The position numbers were made by a program, and so were the translations under genes. From positions 8,927-72,926 of the forward strand of contig CAVWQP010000001.1 in the NCBI GenBank assembly GCA_963757125.1: 64,000 nucleotides of DNA. The letters are read 5' to 3'. This document shows, piece after piece, positions 52,238-61,381 of this stretch. Within the stretch, counting starts at the first letter, position 1, and every line of letters starts with the position of its first letter. Source of the stretch: CAVVSD01 sp963757125. GTDB taxonomy: Bacteria > Actinomycetota > Thermoleophilia > Solirubrobacterales > Solirubrobacteraceae. Below the pieces are notes generated by a model that was not told the origin of the DNA, searched no databases, and saw nothing but the letters and a program-made list of their open reading frames with translations.

Positions 52238-54802
52238 GTGACGGAGGCAGCGTCGGCCGATCACGCGATCCGCACACCGGACCAGCGTCTGCGTGTGTTC
52301 GTGAGCTCGACGCTCGCCGAGCTCGCCGACGAGCGTGCCGCCGTGGCCCGAGCCGTCTCGGCCCTCCGGCTCACGCCTGTGCTGTTCGAGCTGGGTGCCC
52401 GGCCCCACCCACCGCGCGAGCTGTACCGCGCCTACCTCGCGCAGTCAGACGTCTTCGTCGGCCTGTATTGGCAGCGGTACGGCTGGGTCGGGCCGGGCAT
52501 GGACATCTCGGGACTCGAGGACGAGTTCCGGCTGTCCCACGCGATCCCCCGGCTGCTGTACGTCAAGGCGCCCGCGCCCGACCGGGAGCCCGGCCTGACG
52601 GCGATGATCGACGAACTCCAGAGACAGGGGACCGACTCCTACCGCACCTTCCACACGCCGGAGGAGCTGGGCCGGCTCGTGCAAGACGACCTGGCCCTGC
52701 TGCTGAGCGAACGATTCGCGGGCAGCCGGACCGAGCATCCGCCGCCGTCTCCTGACGACAACCAGCGGCGACCACGCTCGCTGCCCGTGCCCGCGACGGC
52801 CTTGATCGGGCGCGAGGCCGACGTCGCCGCGGTGTCGGAGCTGCTCGCCAGGCCGGACGTCCGCCTCGTCACGCTCACCGGCCCCGGCGGCATCGGCAAG
52901 ACGCGCCTGGCGATCGCCGTGGGCGAGCGGCTGGACGATCGCTCGCCCCGGGGGACGCTGTTCGTGCCGCTGGCATCGGTCGCCCGACCCGAGCTCGTGC
53001 TGACCCACATCGCGGACGCAGCAGGCCTGATCGTCGATGGTGGGCGCCCGCCCGTCGACGCCCTGGCCGACGCGTTCGCGGACACGCCCGCGCTGCTCGT
53101 CCTGGACAACCTCGAGCAGGTCGTGGACGTCGCGCCAGATCTCGACGTGCTGCTGGGCCGCTGCCCGGCGCTCGACATCCTCGCGACGAGCCGCACCGTG
53201 CTGCGGCTCCGGGCGGAGCGCGAGTACGCCGTCGGTCCGCTGGCGTCATCGCCCGCCGTCGCGTTGTTCGTGGATCGGGCCCAGGCGGTCCGCCGCGACT
53301 TCGCGCTGACCGACGACAACGCACCCGCGATCGCGGAGATCTGCCGGCGCCTCGACGGCCTGCCGCTTGCCATCGAGCTCGCAGCGGCCCGCGTTCGGGT
53401 GCTCGAGCCGGTCGCGTTGCTCGCGCGGCTCGGGAGTCGCCTGGATGCATTGGGTGCCGGACCGGTCGACCTCCCCGAGCGTCAGCGCACGATGCGCGCT
53501 ACGGTGCAGTGGAGCGTCGGGCTCCTCGACGAGCACGAGGCGGGCATGCTGGCCTCCCTGTCGATCTTCGTCGACGGCTGGACGATCGAGGCCGCCTCGC
53601 ACGTCGCCGGGCTGACGGAGGACGGGACACTCGACCTGCTCGACCTCCTCGCGGGGCACAGCCTGGTGGGCTTCGAGGCGACCGACGCCGGGCCCAGATT
53701 CCGCATGCTCACCGCCGTCCGCGAGCTCGCCGCCGAGCTGCTTGCCGGCGGTGAGGACCACGCGGAGGTCGAGCGGCGCCACGCTGAGTACTTCGGCGCG
53801 CTCGTGGAGCAGGGCGACGGAACCCCGCAGCGCGCCGATTGGGCCGCGCGGCTGCGGACCGAGGCCGAGAACCTCGGGGTCGCGATCCGATGGTTCTTCG
53901 CGCACGACATCGCGCCCCTCCCGCACATGTTCCTCGTCCTATGCCGGCACGACCTCCACGCCCGGCTGTTCTGGCAGGCAGCCGACCGCGCGCCCGAGGG
54001 CCGGGTCTGGATCGAGGAGATCCTGCTCCGGGCCCATGCCCTGGAGCCGCGCGTCCAGGCCGAGCTGCTGCTGATCTCGGCAGTGACGGGCGTCGAGGTC
54101 GGCGACGACGACAGCGCGCGTGCCGCGGTCGAGGCGATCGAGCGACTCTCGGGTCGCATCGACGAGCCGCATCTGGTGAACGCCGCGCAGCTCGCCCGCT
54201 CCTGGATGCTGCCGCTCGCGGACGACGTCGGTGGCGCTCTGCAGGCCGCGTCGACGGCGCTGGATGGCTTCCGGGAGGGGGGCGATCCGCTGCTGGCGTG
54301 GGCGGCGCTGATCGTCGGTCTGCTGGAGATGACGCTGAGCCGAGACGAGGACGCGCGGACACATCTCGCCGAGGCCGACGAGCGCGGCGGCGATCTCGGC
54401 AGCCGATGGCTCCAGCCGGTCGCCCGGATGCAGCTCGCCTCGCTGGCCGCGCGAGCGGGCCGGCTCGACGAGGCGCGTGACCGTCTCTCAGCGTCGCTGC
54501 AGTCGGCTGACGGCTCTGAGCCCAGCACTCAGGCGGTGACGTTCGCGCTCGTCGCCGACGCCGAGCTCGCTCTGGCCGAAGGCGACGCTCGACAGGCGGC
54601 GACGGCCCTGGGCGCGGTGGACGGGCTGCGCCGGAGCACGGGACTGCGGGCGTGGCCGGCGATGCGGCGCGGCGAGGCCGACCTCGCGATCCGGGTGTCG
54701 CAGGCCGTCGACCCTCACGGCTACGAGGAGGCCTTCGCCGCCGGAGCCGAGCTCGATCAACGCGAGGCGGTCGCCTCCATGTCGCGGACGCGCCCGCGGT
54801 AG
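52238..54802 (+). CDS. DUF4062-STAND (NB-ARC-like) ATPase with helical repeat C-terminus
   Basis: 854 residues from GTG 52238, a start only imposed by the upstream frameshift. Residues 16-155 are a DUF4062 domain (RLRVFVSSTLAELADERAAV; PRELYRAYLAQSDVFVGLYW). Residues 183-500 are a STAND NTPase: P-loop GPGGIGKT (215-222), Walker B LLVLDN (286-291), GLPLAIELAAARVRVL. The rest is helical repeats (TPR-like), ending with basic SRTRPR. STAND proteins act as ligand-triggered switches. Its frame is the direct continuation of the ECF42 C-terminal domain, so the native product may be one fused protein of 1265 residues. Confidence 0.9.
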   Translation: MTEAASADHAIRTPDQRLRVFVSSTLAELADERAAVARAVSALRLTPVLFELGARPHPPRELYRAYLAQSDVFVGLYWQRYGWVGPGMDISGLEDEFRLSHAIPRLLYVKAPAPDREPGLTAMIDELQRQGTDSYRTFHTPEELGRLVQDDLALLLSERFAGSRTEHPPPSPDDNQRRPRSLPVPATALIGREADVAAVSELLARPDVRLVTLTGPGGIGKTRLAIAVGERLDDRSPRGTLFVPLASVARPELVLTHIADAAGLIVDGGRPPVDALADAFADTPALLVLDNLEQVVDVAPDLDVLLGRCPALDILATSRTVLRLRAEREYAVGPLASSPAVALFVDRAQAVRRDFALTDDNAPAIAEICRRLDGLPLAIELAAARVRVLEPVALLARLGSRLDALGAGPVDLPERQRTMRATVQWSVGLLDEHEAGMLASLSIFVDGWTIEAASHVAGLTEDGTLDLLDLLAGHSLVGFEATDAGPRFRMLTAVRELAAELLAGGEDHAEVERRHAEYFGALVEQGDGTPQRADWAARLRTEAENLGVAIRWFFAHDIAPLPHMFLVLCRHDLHARLFWQAADRAPEGRVWIEEILLRAHALEPRVQAELLLISAVTGVEVGDDDSARAAVEAIERLSGRIDEPHLVNAAQLARSWMLPLADDVGGALQAASTALDGFREGGDPLLAWAALIVGLLEMTLSRDEDARTHLAEADERGGDLGSRWLQPVARMQLASLAARAGRLDEARDRLSASLQSADGSEPSTQAVTFALVADAELALAEGDARQAATALGAVDGLRRSTGLRAWPAMRRGEADLAIRVSQAVDPHGYEEAFAAGAELDQREAVASMSRTRPR

Positions 54803-55110
54803 GCCTCGTGGCCGCGGCTGCTCTCGGCCGCTGCGACCCGCACGACCCCGACGTCGGCGCCCACGCGGCCGCAGGCGTCCGCGAGCGTCGCCGCTCCGGC
54901 TGCGATCGCGGCGAACTGCGAGGGCGCCCAGACGGGCAGCGAGACCTCCAGCCAGCGACCGTCCTCGCGGGCGACCTGGGTGGGATACGGCTCGGTCTCG
55001 TCGCAGCCGTACGCGACGAGCGCGTCGAAGATCCGCTGGGCGCAACCCGCGTCCGGGTTCGTCACCTCGAGCTCGACCTCGACGATCCAGGTGTGGTGGA
55101 ACGTCGTCAT
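54757..55110 (-). CDS. small hypothetical protein
   Basis: 117 residues from ATG 55110. Beta strand TWIVEVELEVTNPDAGCAQR, then FDALVAYGCDETEPYPTQVA, and a helix before the end; the fold looks ferredoxin-like but no family is clear. Overlaps the STAND gene tail by 46 bp on the opposite strand, which is the longest convergent overlap here. Confidence 0.65.
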   Translation of the reverse strand: MTTFHHTWIVEVELEVTNPDAGCAQRIFDALVAYGCDETEPYPTQVAREDGRWLEVSLPVWAPSQFAAIAAGAATLADACGRVGADVGVVRVAAAESSRGHEAYRGRVRDMEATASR

Positions 55111-55272
55111 GGCTTGATGGTGCCAGGTAGGCGCGGGTGGTTCACGGGCAGTCCGGGAAGCGGTCCGACGACGGGCACGCGACGGCCAGCCTTCCTGTGC
55201 CACCCGGATGGATAGAAGAGCCGGATCCGGGCTCAAGGTGCCCGACGTGCCTGCCGATGGCTGCCGGACCGC

Positions 55273-56625
55273 GTGGCTCCCAACACACGGACATGGACGG
55301 AGGCCCACGTCCGCCGCCTCTTCTGGCGAGCGGGTTTCGGCCCCACACCGAAGGAGGTCCGGCACTGGACGCGTGCCGGCCGATCTCGAGCGATCGCGCA
55401 TGTCGTGCACGGTCCGAAGGGCGGCGCGTCGCTGCTCGGCCCGCGCCCGATGGTCAAGGGCAAGCCGATCGACCCGCTCAACGAGTACGGCCACGACGTC
55501 CTGTGGTGGCTCGACCGGATGGTCCGCACGACGTGGCCGCTGCAGGAGAAGCTCACGCTCTTCTGGCACGACCACTTCGCCACGCGCGATCAGGACACGC
55601 CGCTCATGCTGCGCCAGAACCGGATGCTGCGCCAGTACGGCATGGGCTCCTTCCGGCGCCTGCTGCGGCAGGTCACGCGCGACCCGGCGATGCAGCTCTT
55701 CCTCTCGCTCGCCGACTCCCACAAGGACTCGCCGAACGAGAACTACGCCCGCGAGCTCATGGAGCTCTTCACGCTCGCGGCCGGCTACGACGAGCGCGAC
55801 GTCCGCGAGGCCGCCCGCGCGCTGACCGGCTGGCGCGTCTCGCGCCGCGACGGCCAGGTGAACGGCACCTGGTTCGACAAGGAGCGCTACGACGACGGCG
55901 CCAAGCGGCTCCTCGGCCACCGCGGTCGCTTCGGCACGCAGGAGGTGCTCGACATCGTCGTCGAGAAGCCGCGCCACGCGCCGTTCCTCGTGTCCAAGCT
56001 CTGGGACTTCTTCATCACCGAGCCGCTCGACAAGGGCACGAAGCGCGCGCTCGTGCGCACCTACCGCGGCAGCGGCCTGCGGATCCTGCCCGTCGTCGAG
56101 GAGATCCTGAGCAACCGCGCGCTGTACGCGCACCTCGCCCACCCGGACATGGTCAAGAGCCCGGTCGTCTTCCTGGCCGGCGCGCTGCGCGGGGCGCGCG
56201 CGCCGATCACGATGGACAGCTACACCTACCTGCTCGGGAACATGGGGCAGACGCCGTTCCGCCCGCCGAGCGTCGCGGGCTGGGACTGGGGCACGACGTG
56301 GCTGACCAGCGGCACGATCAAGGCCCGCCTCGACGTCGCCAACAACCTCATCGGCTGGGGCGACGACGCGCCGCTGCACATCGGGGACCTGGCGGGCAGG
56401 CCCGACCTCAAGCCGCGCGAGCAGGTCGAGCTTGCCCAGCGGGCCCTCGGCTCGCCGTGGATCTCCGACGCGACCCGCCAGATCCTCACCAACGTCGCCG
56501 CGCACTACTTCGACGACCTCACCAAGCCCTGGCAGCAGGACGAGGAGAAGGTCAAGCGCGCGGCGATGCTGCAGCGCACCCTGCGCAACCTCATGCTCTC
56601 CGGCCCCGACGCCCACCTGCACTAG
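55273..56625 (+). CDS. DUF1800 family protein
   Basis: 450 residues, GTG start. DUF1800 marks: HVRRLFWRAGFGPTPKEVRH, TWPLQEKLTLFWHDHFATRD, NENYARELMELFTLAAGYDE, PFRPPSVAGWDWGTTWL. These proteins are widespread beside DUF1501 genes and are of unknown activity. No clear signal peptide precedes the conserved N-terminus. First gene of an operon with the DUF1501 and cupredoxin genes. Confidence 0.9.
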   Translation: MAPNTRTWTEAHVRRLFWRAGFGPTPKEVRHWTRAGRSRAIAHVVHGPKGGASLLGPRPMVKGKPIDPLNEYGHDVLWWLDRMVRTTWPLQEKLTLFWHDHFATRDQDTPLMLRQNRMLRQYGMGSFRRLLRQVTRDPAMQLFLSLADSHKDSPNENYARELMELFTLAAGYDERDVREAARALTGWRVSRRDGQVNGTWFDKERYDDGAKRLLGHRGRFGTQEVLDIVVEKPRHAPFLVSKLWDFFITEPLDKGTKRALVRTYRGSGLRILPVVEEILSNRALYAHLAHPDMVKSPVVFLAGALRGARAPITMDSYTYLLGNMGQTPFRPPSVAGWDWGTTWLTSGTIKARLDVANNLIGWGDDAPLHIGDLAGRPDLKPREQVELAQRALGSPWISDATRQILTNVAAHYFDDLTKPWQQDEEKVKRAAMLQRTLRNLMLSGPDAHLH

Positions 56626-56633
56626 AGACCTTC

Positions 56634-57983
56634 ATGCCCCGAGACCCGTTCAAGAAGGGCTGCGAGGAGTTCCGCAGCACGCGCCGCCCGATGCTGAACC
56701 CCGACATGAGCCGGCGCCAGATGCTCCTCGGCGGGCTCGGCCTCGGGCTGTCGCTCTACACGGCGAAGGCGATGTCCTTCGACCGCGTCCTGGAGACCGC
56801 GCACGCCCAGGCGGCCGCCGCGCCGAACGCGCCGATCCTCGTCAACGTCTTCCTGCCCGGCGGGTGCGACCTGCTGTCGACGCTCACGCCGCTGTGGCAG
56901 GCCGGCCCGCTCAACGACCTGCGCAAGACGCTCGGGCCGATCGACACGCCGCCCGTCGGCTCCAGCGGCCTCGGGCTGCACCCCAGCCTCTCCGACGGCG
57001 TCAACGGCGGCGTCCGCGGGATGTTCGAGGCCAACAAGATCGGCTTCCTCCCCGGCATCGACTACGCCAACCCCGACCTCTCGCACTTCAACTCGCGCAA
57101 CTTCTGGGAGACCGGGATCGTCAGCCCGCTCGCGGGCCCCGGCTGGCTGGGGCGCTGGCTCGACGTCGCCGGGACCCCGGACAACCCGCTCCAGGGCCTC
57201 TCGCTCGGAGGCGGGCTGTCCCCCACGCTGCGCACGGCGGGCGCTCCGGTCGCGTCGCTGAACAGCCCCAACGACGCGAAGCTGAACTTCGCCGGCACCT
57301 ACGGCGTCGGGGCCGACATCACCGCAGCGGCCTGGGGCCGCCTCGCCGACAGCGCGTCGAAGTCCCGTCCCGGGCCGGCGGCCGCGGCGAAGTCCGCCCA
57401 GCTCGCGCGCACGGTCGCGGCGAAGCTCGCGCCGTACGCGGCCCAGAACGACGGACCCGATCCGCTCGCACCGCCGATCCCCTACCCCGAGGACAACGAC
57501 CTGGGGACGAAGCTCTCGCGGGCGGCCGCGCTGCTCGCGCTGCCGCTCGGGATGCGCGTCGTCACCGTCGAGGCCGACGGCGACTACGACACGCACGACG
57601 ACCAGCCCACCGAGCTCGCCTCCGCCCTGTCGGGGCTGTCGCAGGCGCTCTCGGCGTTCCAGGCCGACATCGAGATGCGCGGCCTCGGCGCCCGGGTGCT
57701 CACGTTCGTCTGGTCGGAGTTCGGCCGGCGGGTGCAGAGCAACGAGTCCAAGGGCACCGACCACGGCGCCGGCGGCGTCGCGTGGGTGCAGGGCCTGCGC
57801 GCGAAGCCGGGGATCCTCACCGACTTCCCCGACGTCTCGCGCCTGGACAAGCAGGGCAACCTCGCCGTGACCGTCGACTTCCGCCGCGTCTACGCCTCGC
57901 TGCTGGAGGGCTGGCTGGGGACGCCGGCCGACGCCGTCCTTCCTGGCGCCGCCTCGTACGGGCGCGTCGCGCTCGTCTCGTGA
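56634..57983 (+). CDS. DUF1501 family protein with Tat signal
   Basis: 449 residues. Twin-arginine signal MSRRQMLLGGLGLGLSLYTA (residues 25-44) after a short basic lead. The mature part is sulfatase-like in layout: NVFLPGGCDLLSTLTPLWQA, VNGGVRGMFEANKIGFLPGI, THDDQPTELASALSGLSQAL and WSEFGRRVQSNESKGTDHGA, the DUF1501 metal-phosphohydrolase-like signature. Exported folded through Tat, for which a TatA is encoded at 13774. Confidence 0.92.
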   Translation: MPRDPFKKGCEEFRSTRRPMLNPDMSRRQMLLGGLGLGLSLYTAKAMSFDRVLETAHAQAAAAPNAPILVNVFLPGGCDLLSTLTPLWQAGPLNDLRKTLGPIDTPPVGSSGLGLHPSLSDGVNGGVRGMFEANKIGFLPGIDYANPDLSHFNSRNFWETGIVSPLAGPGWLGRWLDVAGTPDNPLQGLSLGGGLSPTLRTAGAPVASLNSPNDAKLNFAGTYGVGADITAAAWGRLADSASKSRPGPAAAAKSAQLARTVAAKLAPYAAQNDGPDPLAPPIPYPEDNDLGTKLSRAAALLALPLGMRVVTVEADGDYDTHDDQPTELASALSGLSQALSAFQADIEMRGLGARVLTFVWSEFGRRVQSNESKGTDHGAGGVAWVQGLRAKPGILTDFPDVSRLDKQGNLAVTVDFRRVYASLLEGWLGTPADAVLPGAASYGRVALVS

Positions 57984-58339
57984 TCGCATCGCTCGCGGCA
58001 TCCCTGGCGCTCCTGGCCGGACCGACGGCCGGGCTGCCGCCCGCCACCCCGGTGGGCATGAGCGCGCGCGAGTACTCCTTCGGCGTCTACAAGCCGCGCG
58101 TGCCCGCGGGGCGCGTGAAGCTCAACGTCCACAACTTCGGCGAGGACGCGCACGACCTGCAGGTCCGCGGGCCCCACGGCTACCGGTCGGCCGTCTCGCC
58201 CGAGATCGAGCCGGGCGAGACCATCTCCCTCAACGTCCGGCTGCGGCGCCCCGGCCGCTACCTGTTCATCTGCCTGAAGCCGGGGCACGCCGCGCGCGGG
58301 ATGACGGCGCACATCACCGTCCGCAAGCGCCGGACCTAG
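57980..58339 (+). CDS. cupredoxin-like protein with a type-1 copper site
   Basis: 119 residues, GTG start overlapping the DUF1501 stop by 4 bp. Signal peptide 1-25. Beta-sandwich strands carry His58 (GEDAHDL) and, on the last loop, Cys98-x4-His103-x4-Met108 (ICLKPGHAARGM): the His-Cys-His-Met set of blue copper proteins. Probably an electron carrier. The stop shares CTAG with the convergent mscL. Confidence 0.85.
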   Translation: MIASLAASLALLAGPTAGLPPATPVGMSAREYSFGVYKPRVPAGRVKLNVHNFGEDAHDLQVRGPHGYRSAVSPEIEPGETISLNVRLRRPGRYLFICLKPGHAARGMTAHITVRKRRT

Positions 58340-58734
58340 CCCGGGCTCCCCTCCCGCAGCAGGTCGCGGATCTCGGTCAGCAGCATGACGTCCGGGGTGG
58401 GCGAGTCGGGCGCGGGCTCGTCGTCGGCCTTGTTGCGCGCCAGCAGAGCGTTCACCGGCTTGACGACGAGGAAGAAGATCACCGCGGCGATGATCAGGAA
58501 CGACAGCAGCGCGTTGAAGAACGCGCCGTAGCGGAACTGCGAGCTGTTGATCGTGAACGTGAGGTCGGAGAAGTCGGGCTGGCCGCCGATGGCGGCGATC
58601 AGCGGCGTGACCAGGTTGGCGACGAACGACGTGACCAGCGCGCCGAACGCGGCACCAAGGACCACCGCGATGGCAAGGTCGACGAGGTTCCCACGCAGGA
58701 CGAACTCTCGGAACTCGGCGAGGACGCTCTTCAT
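58336..58734 (-). CDS. mscL: large-conductance mechanosensitive channel
   Basis: 132 residues. MscL signature: EFREFVLRGNLVDLAIAVVL in TM1, LLSFLIIAAVIFFLVVKPVN in TM2 and the C-terminal helix LLTEIRDLLREG. It opens under membrane tension to release osmolytes. Start possibly leaderless (TAGAAG, 8 nt, ATG). Confidence 0.96.
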   Translation of the reverse strand: MKSVLAEFREFVLRGNLVDLAIAVVLGAAFGALVTSFVANLVTPLIAAIGGQPDFSDLTFTINSSQFRYGAFFNALLSFLIIAAVIFFLVVKPVNALLARNKADDEPAPDSPTPDVMLLTEIRDLLREGSPG

Positions 58735-58745
58735 GCGCCGGACTT

Positions 58746-60302
58746 CTAGGGCTGCGCGGCGCTCACCTTCCCGCGCAGCTCGAACTTCTGGATCTTGCCC
58801 GTGCCGGTCTTCGGGAGCTCGTCGAGCACCACGATCCGCTTGGGGACCTTGAACCGCGCGAGCCGCTCGCGCGCGAACGCGATGAGCTCGTCGGGGTCGA
58901 TCTCCTCGCCCCCGCGCGCGGTCACGAACGCGATCGGGATCTCGCCCCACTGCTCGTCCGGCGCGCCGACGACGGCCGCCTCCGCGACCGACGGGTGCGC
59001 GACGAGCGCCTGCTCGACCTCGATCGTGGCGATGTTCTCCCCGCCCGAGATGACGATGTCCTTCAGGCGGTCGCGCAGCTCGACGTAGCCGTCGGGGTGC
59101 ATCACGCCGAGGTCGCCGGTGTGGAACCACCCGCCGCGGAACGCCTCCTCGGTGGCCTCCGGGTCGCGGTAGTAGCCGGTCATGACGTTGTCGCCGCGCA
59201 GCACGACCTCGCCGAGCGCCTCGCCGTCGCGGGGGACGTCGCGCATCTCGTCGTCGACGACGCGCATCGGCTCGCTCACCGCGGTGGCGACGCCCTGCCT
59301 GGCGCGCAGACGCGCCTGCTGGGTGCCGGACAGGTCGTCCCAGTCCGGGTTCCAGGCGCACACCGCGATCGGCCCGTAGGACTCGGTCAGCCCGTAGAGA
59401 TGCGTGACGTGGAGGTTGAGGGCAGCGGCGCGCTCGAGGAGCGACGGCGCCGGCGGCGCGCCGCCGACGAAGACCTGCACGGGCTCGGGCGTGGGCGCCG
59501 CCTCCGGCGCGCCGACCAGCATCGTGATGAGCGTCGGAGCGGCGCAGAGGTGCGTCCCGCCCTCGCGCAGGAGCATGCGCCAGATCTCGGCGGCGTCGAT
59601 CTCGGCCAGGCAGAGGTGGCGGGCGCCCGTCGCAGTGACCGCCCACGGATAGGCCCACCCGTTGCAATGGAACATGGGCAGGGTCCACACGTACCGGCTG
59701 CGGGCCGTGAGGGCCGCCTCGGCGATGACGCCGAGCGCGTGGAGGTACGCGCCGCGGTGCGTCGTCATGACGCCCTTGGGCCGGCCGGTCGTGCCCGACG
59801 TGTAGTTGATCGAGATGAGCGCCCGCTCGTCGTCGGGGTGGCGCAGCTCGGCCGGCTCCGCGGCGGCGAGCATCGCGTCGTACTCCCCGTCGTCCCAGAT
59901 CACCTGGGGCGCGTCGCCCTCCATCCGCGCGAGCGCCTGCTCGAGCACCTCGCGGCGCGTCGGATGGGCGACGATCACGCGCGGCTCGGCGTGGCCGAGG
60001 ATGTAGGCGTAGTCGTCGGCGGCGAGGCGCGTGTTGAGCGGGACGAGCACGCCGCCGGCGCCCGGCACCGCGTAATGCAGCTCCAGCGCGGCCGCGACGT
60101 TGGGCAGCAGCGTGGCGACGCGGTCGCCGTCGGCGATCCCCAGGGCGTCGTGCAGCGCGCCTGCGGCACGCCGCACACGCTCGCCGTGCGCCGAGTACGT
60201 CCACAGACGGTCCCCGTCGCGAACGGCGGGGCGGTCGGCCCACACGTCCTCGCTGCGCTGCAGGAACCGCAGCGGCGTCAGCGTCGAGATCGCAACATCC
60301 AC
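58746..60302 (-). CDS. acyl-CoA synthetase / AMP-dependent ligase
   Basis: 518 residues, GTG start with GGGGGAGGA upstream. ANL superfamily motifs: INYTSGTTGRPKGV (P-loop A3), YGLTESYGP (A5), GGWFHTGDLGVMHPDGYVEL with RLKDIVISGGENI, and Lys in KTGTGKIQK near the C-terminus. It activates fatty or aryl acids to CoA thioesters. Family resembles medium-chain or crotonobetaine-type ligases. Confidence 0.93.
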   Translation of the reverse strand: MDVAISTLTPLRFLQRSEDVWADRPAVRDGDRLWTYSAHGERVRRAAGALHDALGIADGDRVATLLPNVAAALELHYAVPGAGGVLVPLNTRLAADDYAYILGHAEPRVIVAHPTRREVLEQALARMEGDAPQVIWDDGEYDAMLAAAEPAELRHPDDERALISINYTSGTTGRPKGVMTTHRGAYLHALGVIAEAALTARSRYVWTLPMFHCNGWAYPWAVTATGARHLCLAEIDAAEIWRMLLREGGTHLCAAPTLITMLVGAPEAAPTPEPVQVFVGGAPPAPSLLERAAALNLHVTHLYGLTESYGPIAVCAWNPDWDDLSGTQQARLRARQGVATAVSEPMRVVDDEMRDVPRDGEALGEVVLRGDNVMTGYYRDPEATEEAFRGGWFHTGDLGVMHPDGYVELRDRLKDIVISGGENIATIEVEQALVAHPSVAEAAVVGAPDEQWGEIPIAFVTARGGEEIDPDELIAFARERLARFKVPKRIVVLDELPKTGTGKIQKFELRGKVSAAQP

Positions 60303-60336
60303 GGGCGTCCTCCCCCGGTCGGGACGACGCCGGACG

Positions 60337-60843
60337 CTACCAGCGGCGGACGCTGCGGCGACCGCGCTCCGTCGCCTCGCGCGGCGGCGGCGGGCCGGCG
60401 GCATCCTGCTCGCGGCGCGCGACGAGCCGGGCGGCGAGCCTCGGGTCCTCGGCGGCCGCCTCGGCCAGCAGGTCGACGAGCAGGCCGTGGCGCTGGCGCT
60501 CGAGCCAGCCGCGCATCCCGTCCTCGTCCTCGCGCGACTCGCGCTCCTCGAGCCCCGCGAGCGCGACGGCGACCGCGTGCTTGCAGAAGCGTCCGTCGGC
60601 CCCGTGCGGGCACGTACAGGCGGCGATGAGCTCCGAGCGACCCTGGCCGCCGCGATGCACCTCGACGCGGTACGGCTCCGAGCCCTCCACGACGCCGGCG
60701 AGGACGTTGCCGTCCTCGTGCAGGGAGCGCACGCGACGCTCCGAGAGATAGGCCTCGCCCCTGACGAATGCCCTGGGGCCGGCGAGGCGCAGCAGCAGGT
60801 CCCGGACTGCAGGGGCTGTGGCCGTGGTGGCGTCCGTGCTCAC
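60337..60843 (-). CDS. SWIM zinc-finger protein
   Basis: 168 residues from GTG 60843. SWIM motif ACTCPHGADGRFCKHAVAVA with Cys76, Cys78, Cys87 and His89 (CxC-x8-CxH). Preceded by a short domain FVRGEAYLSERRVRSLHEDG. SWIM domains bind DNA or proteins; such small proteins often accompany helicase or MoxR genes, not seen here. Confidence 0.85.
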   Translation of the reverse strand: MSTDATTATAPAVRDLLLRLAGPRAFVRGEAYLSERRVRSLHEDGNVLAGVVEGSEPYRVEVHRGGQGRSELIAACTCPHGADGRFCKHAVAVALAGLEERESREDEDGMRGWLERQRHGLLVDLLAEAAAEDPRLAARLVARREQDAAGPPPPREATERGRRSVRRW

Positions 60844-60920
60844 GGCGGCGGATGTTCCCACGCCGCAGCCCGTGCCGCCACCACCAAAGTCCGCAAGATG
60901 GTGGATTCCACTCCGGTGGG

Positions 60921-60926
60921 TAGGGT
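60921..60926 (+). promoter_or_regulatory. -10 element of leaderless SRPBCC-gene message
   Basis: TAGGGT, 7 nt, ATG at 60934. Confidence 0.5.
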
Positions 60927-60933
60927 CCCCGCC

Positions 60934-61380
60934 ATGAAGATCGGCGGCGCACACGAAGTCGCGGTCGGGGCGACGGCGGAGCGCTGCATGGCGATCATCC
61001 TCGACGTCCCCGCCTACCGCGAGTGGTGGCCTGGGGTCACCGAATCGCAGGTCCTGGCGGCGGGCGAGCAGCCGGAGGTCCGGCTCGTGTTCGACTCCCA
61101 CGCGCCCGGCATCGGCTCGATCGAGCTGCTCGCGCGGCTCGACCCGCACCCGCCGTCGAGCGTCGGGATCGGCCTCATGGGCGGACGGCTCAACAAGCTC
61201 ACCGGCCCGGGCTGGACGCTCACCGACGAGGGCGGCACCGCCTGTCGCGTCCGCTACGAGATCCACGTGGAGATGGACACCGGGATGCCCCGCTTCATGG
61301 AGAAGGCCTTCGGGGAGCCCGCCCAGCGGTTCATGGTGACGGAGCCGGTCGAGGCGCTGAAGCGCCGCGCGGAGGGCTGA
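60934..61380 (+). CDS. SRPBCC-family (polyketide cyclase/coenzyme Q-binding-like) protein
   Basis: 148 residues. HEVAVGATAERCMAIILDVP, AYREWWPGV, then RYEIHVEMDTGMPRFMEKAF: a START/SRPBCC helix-grip fold with a hydrophobic cavity. Ligand unknown. One base separates it from the amidase gene. Confidence 0.88.
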   Translation: MKIGGAHEVAVGATAERCMAIILDVPAYREWWPGVTESQVLAAGEQPEVRLVFDSHAPGIGSIELLARLDPHPPSSVGIGLMGGRLNKLTGPGWTLTDEGGTACRVRYEIHVEMDTGMPRFMEKAFGEPAQRFMVTEPVEALKRRAEG

Positions 61381-61381
61381 C

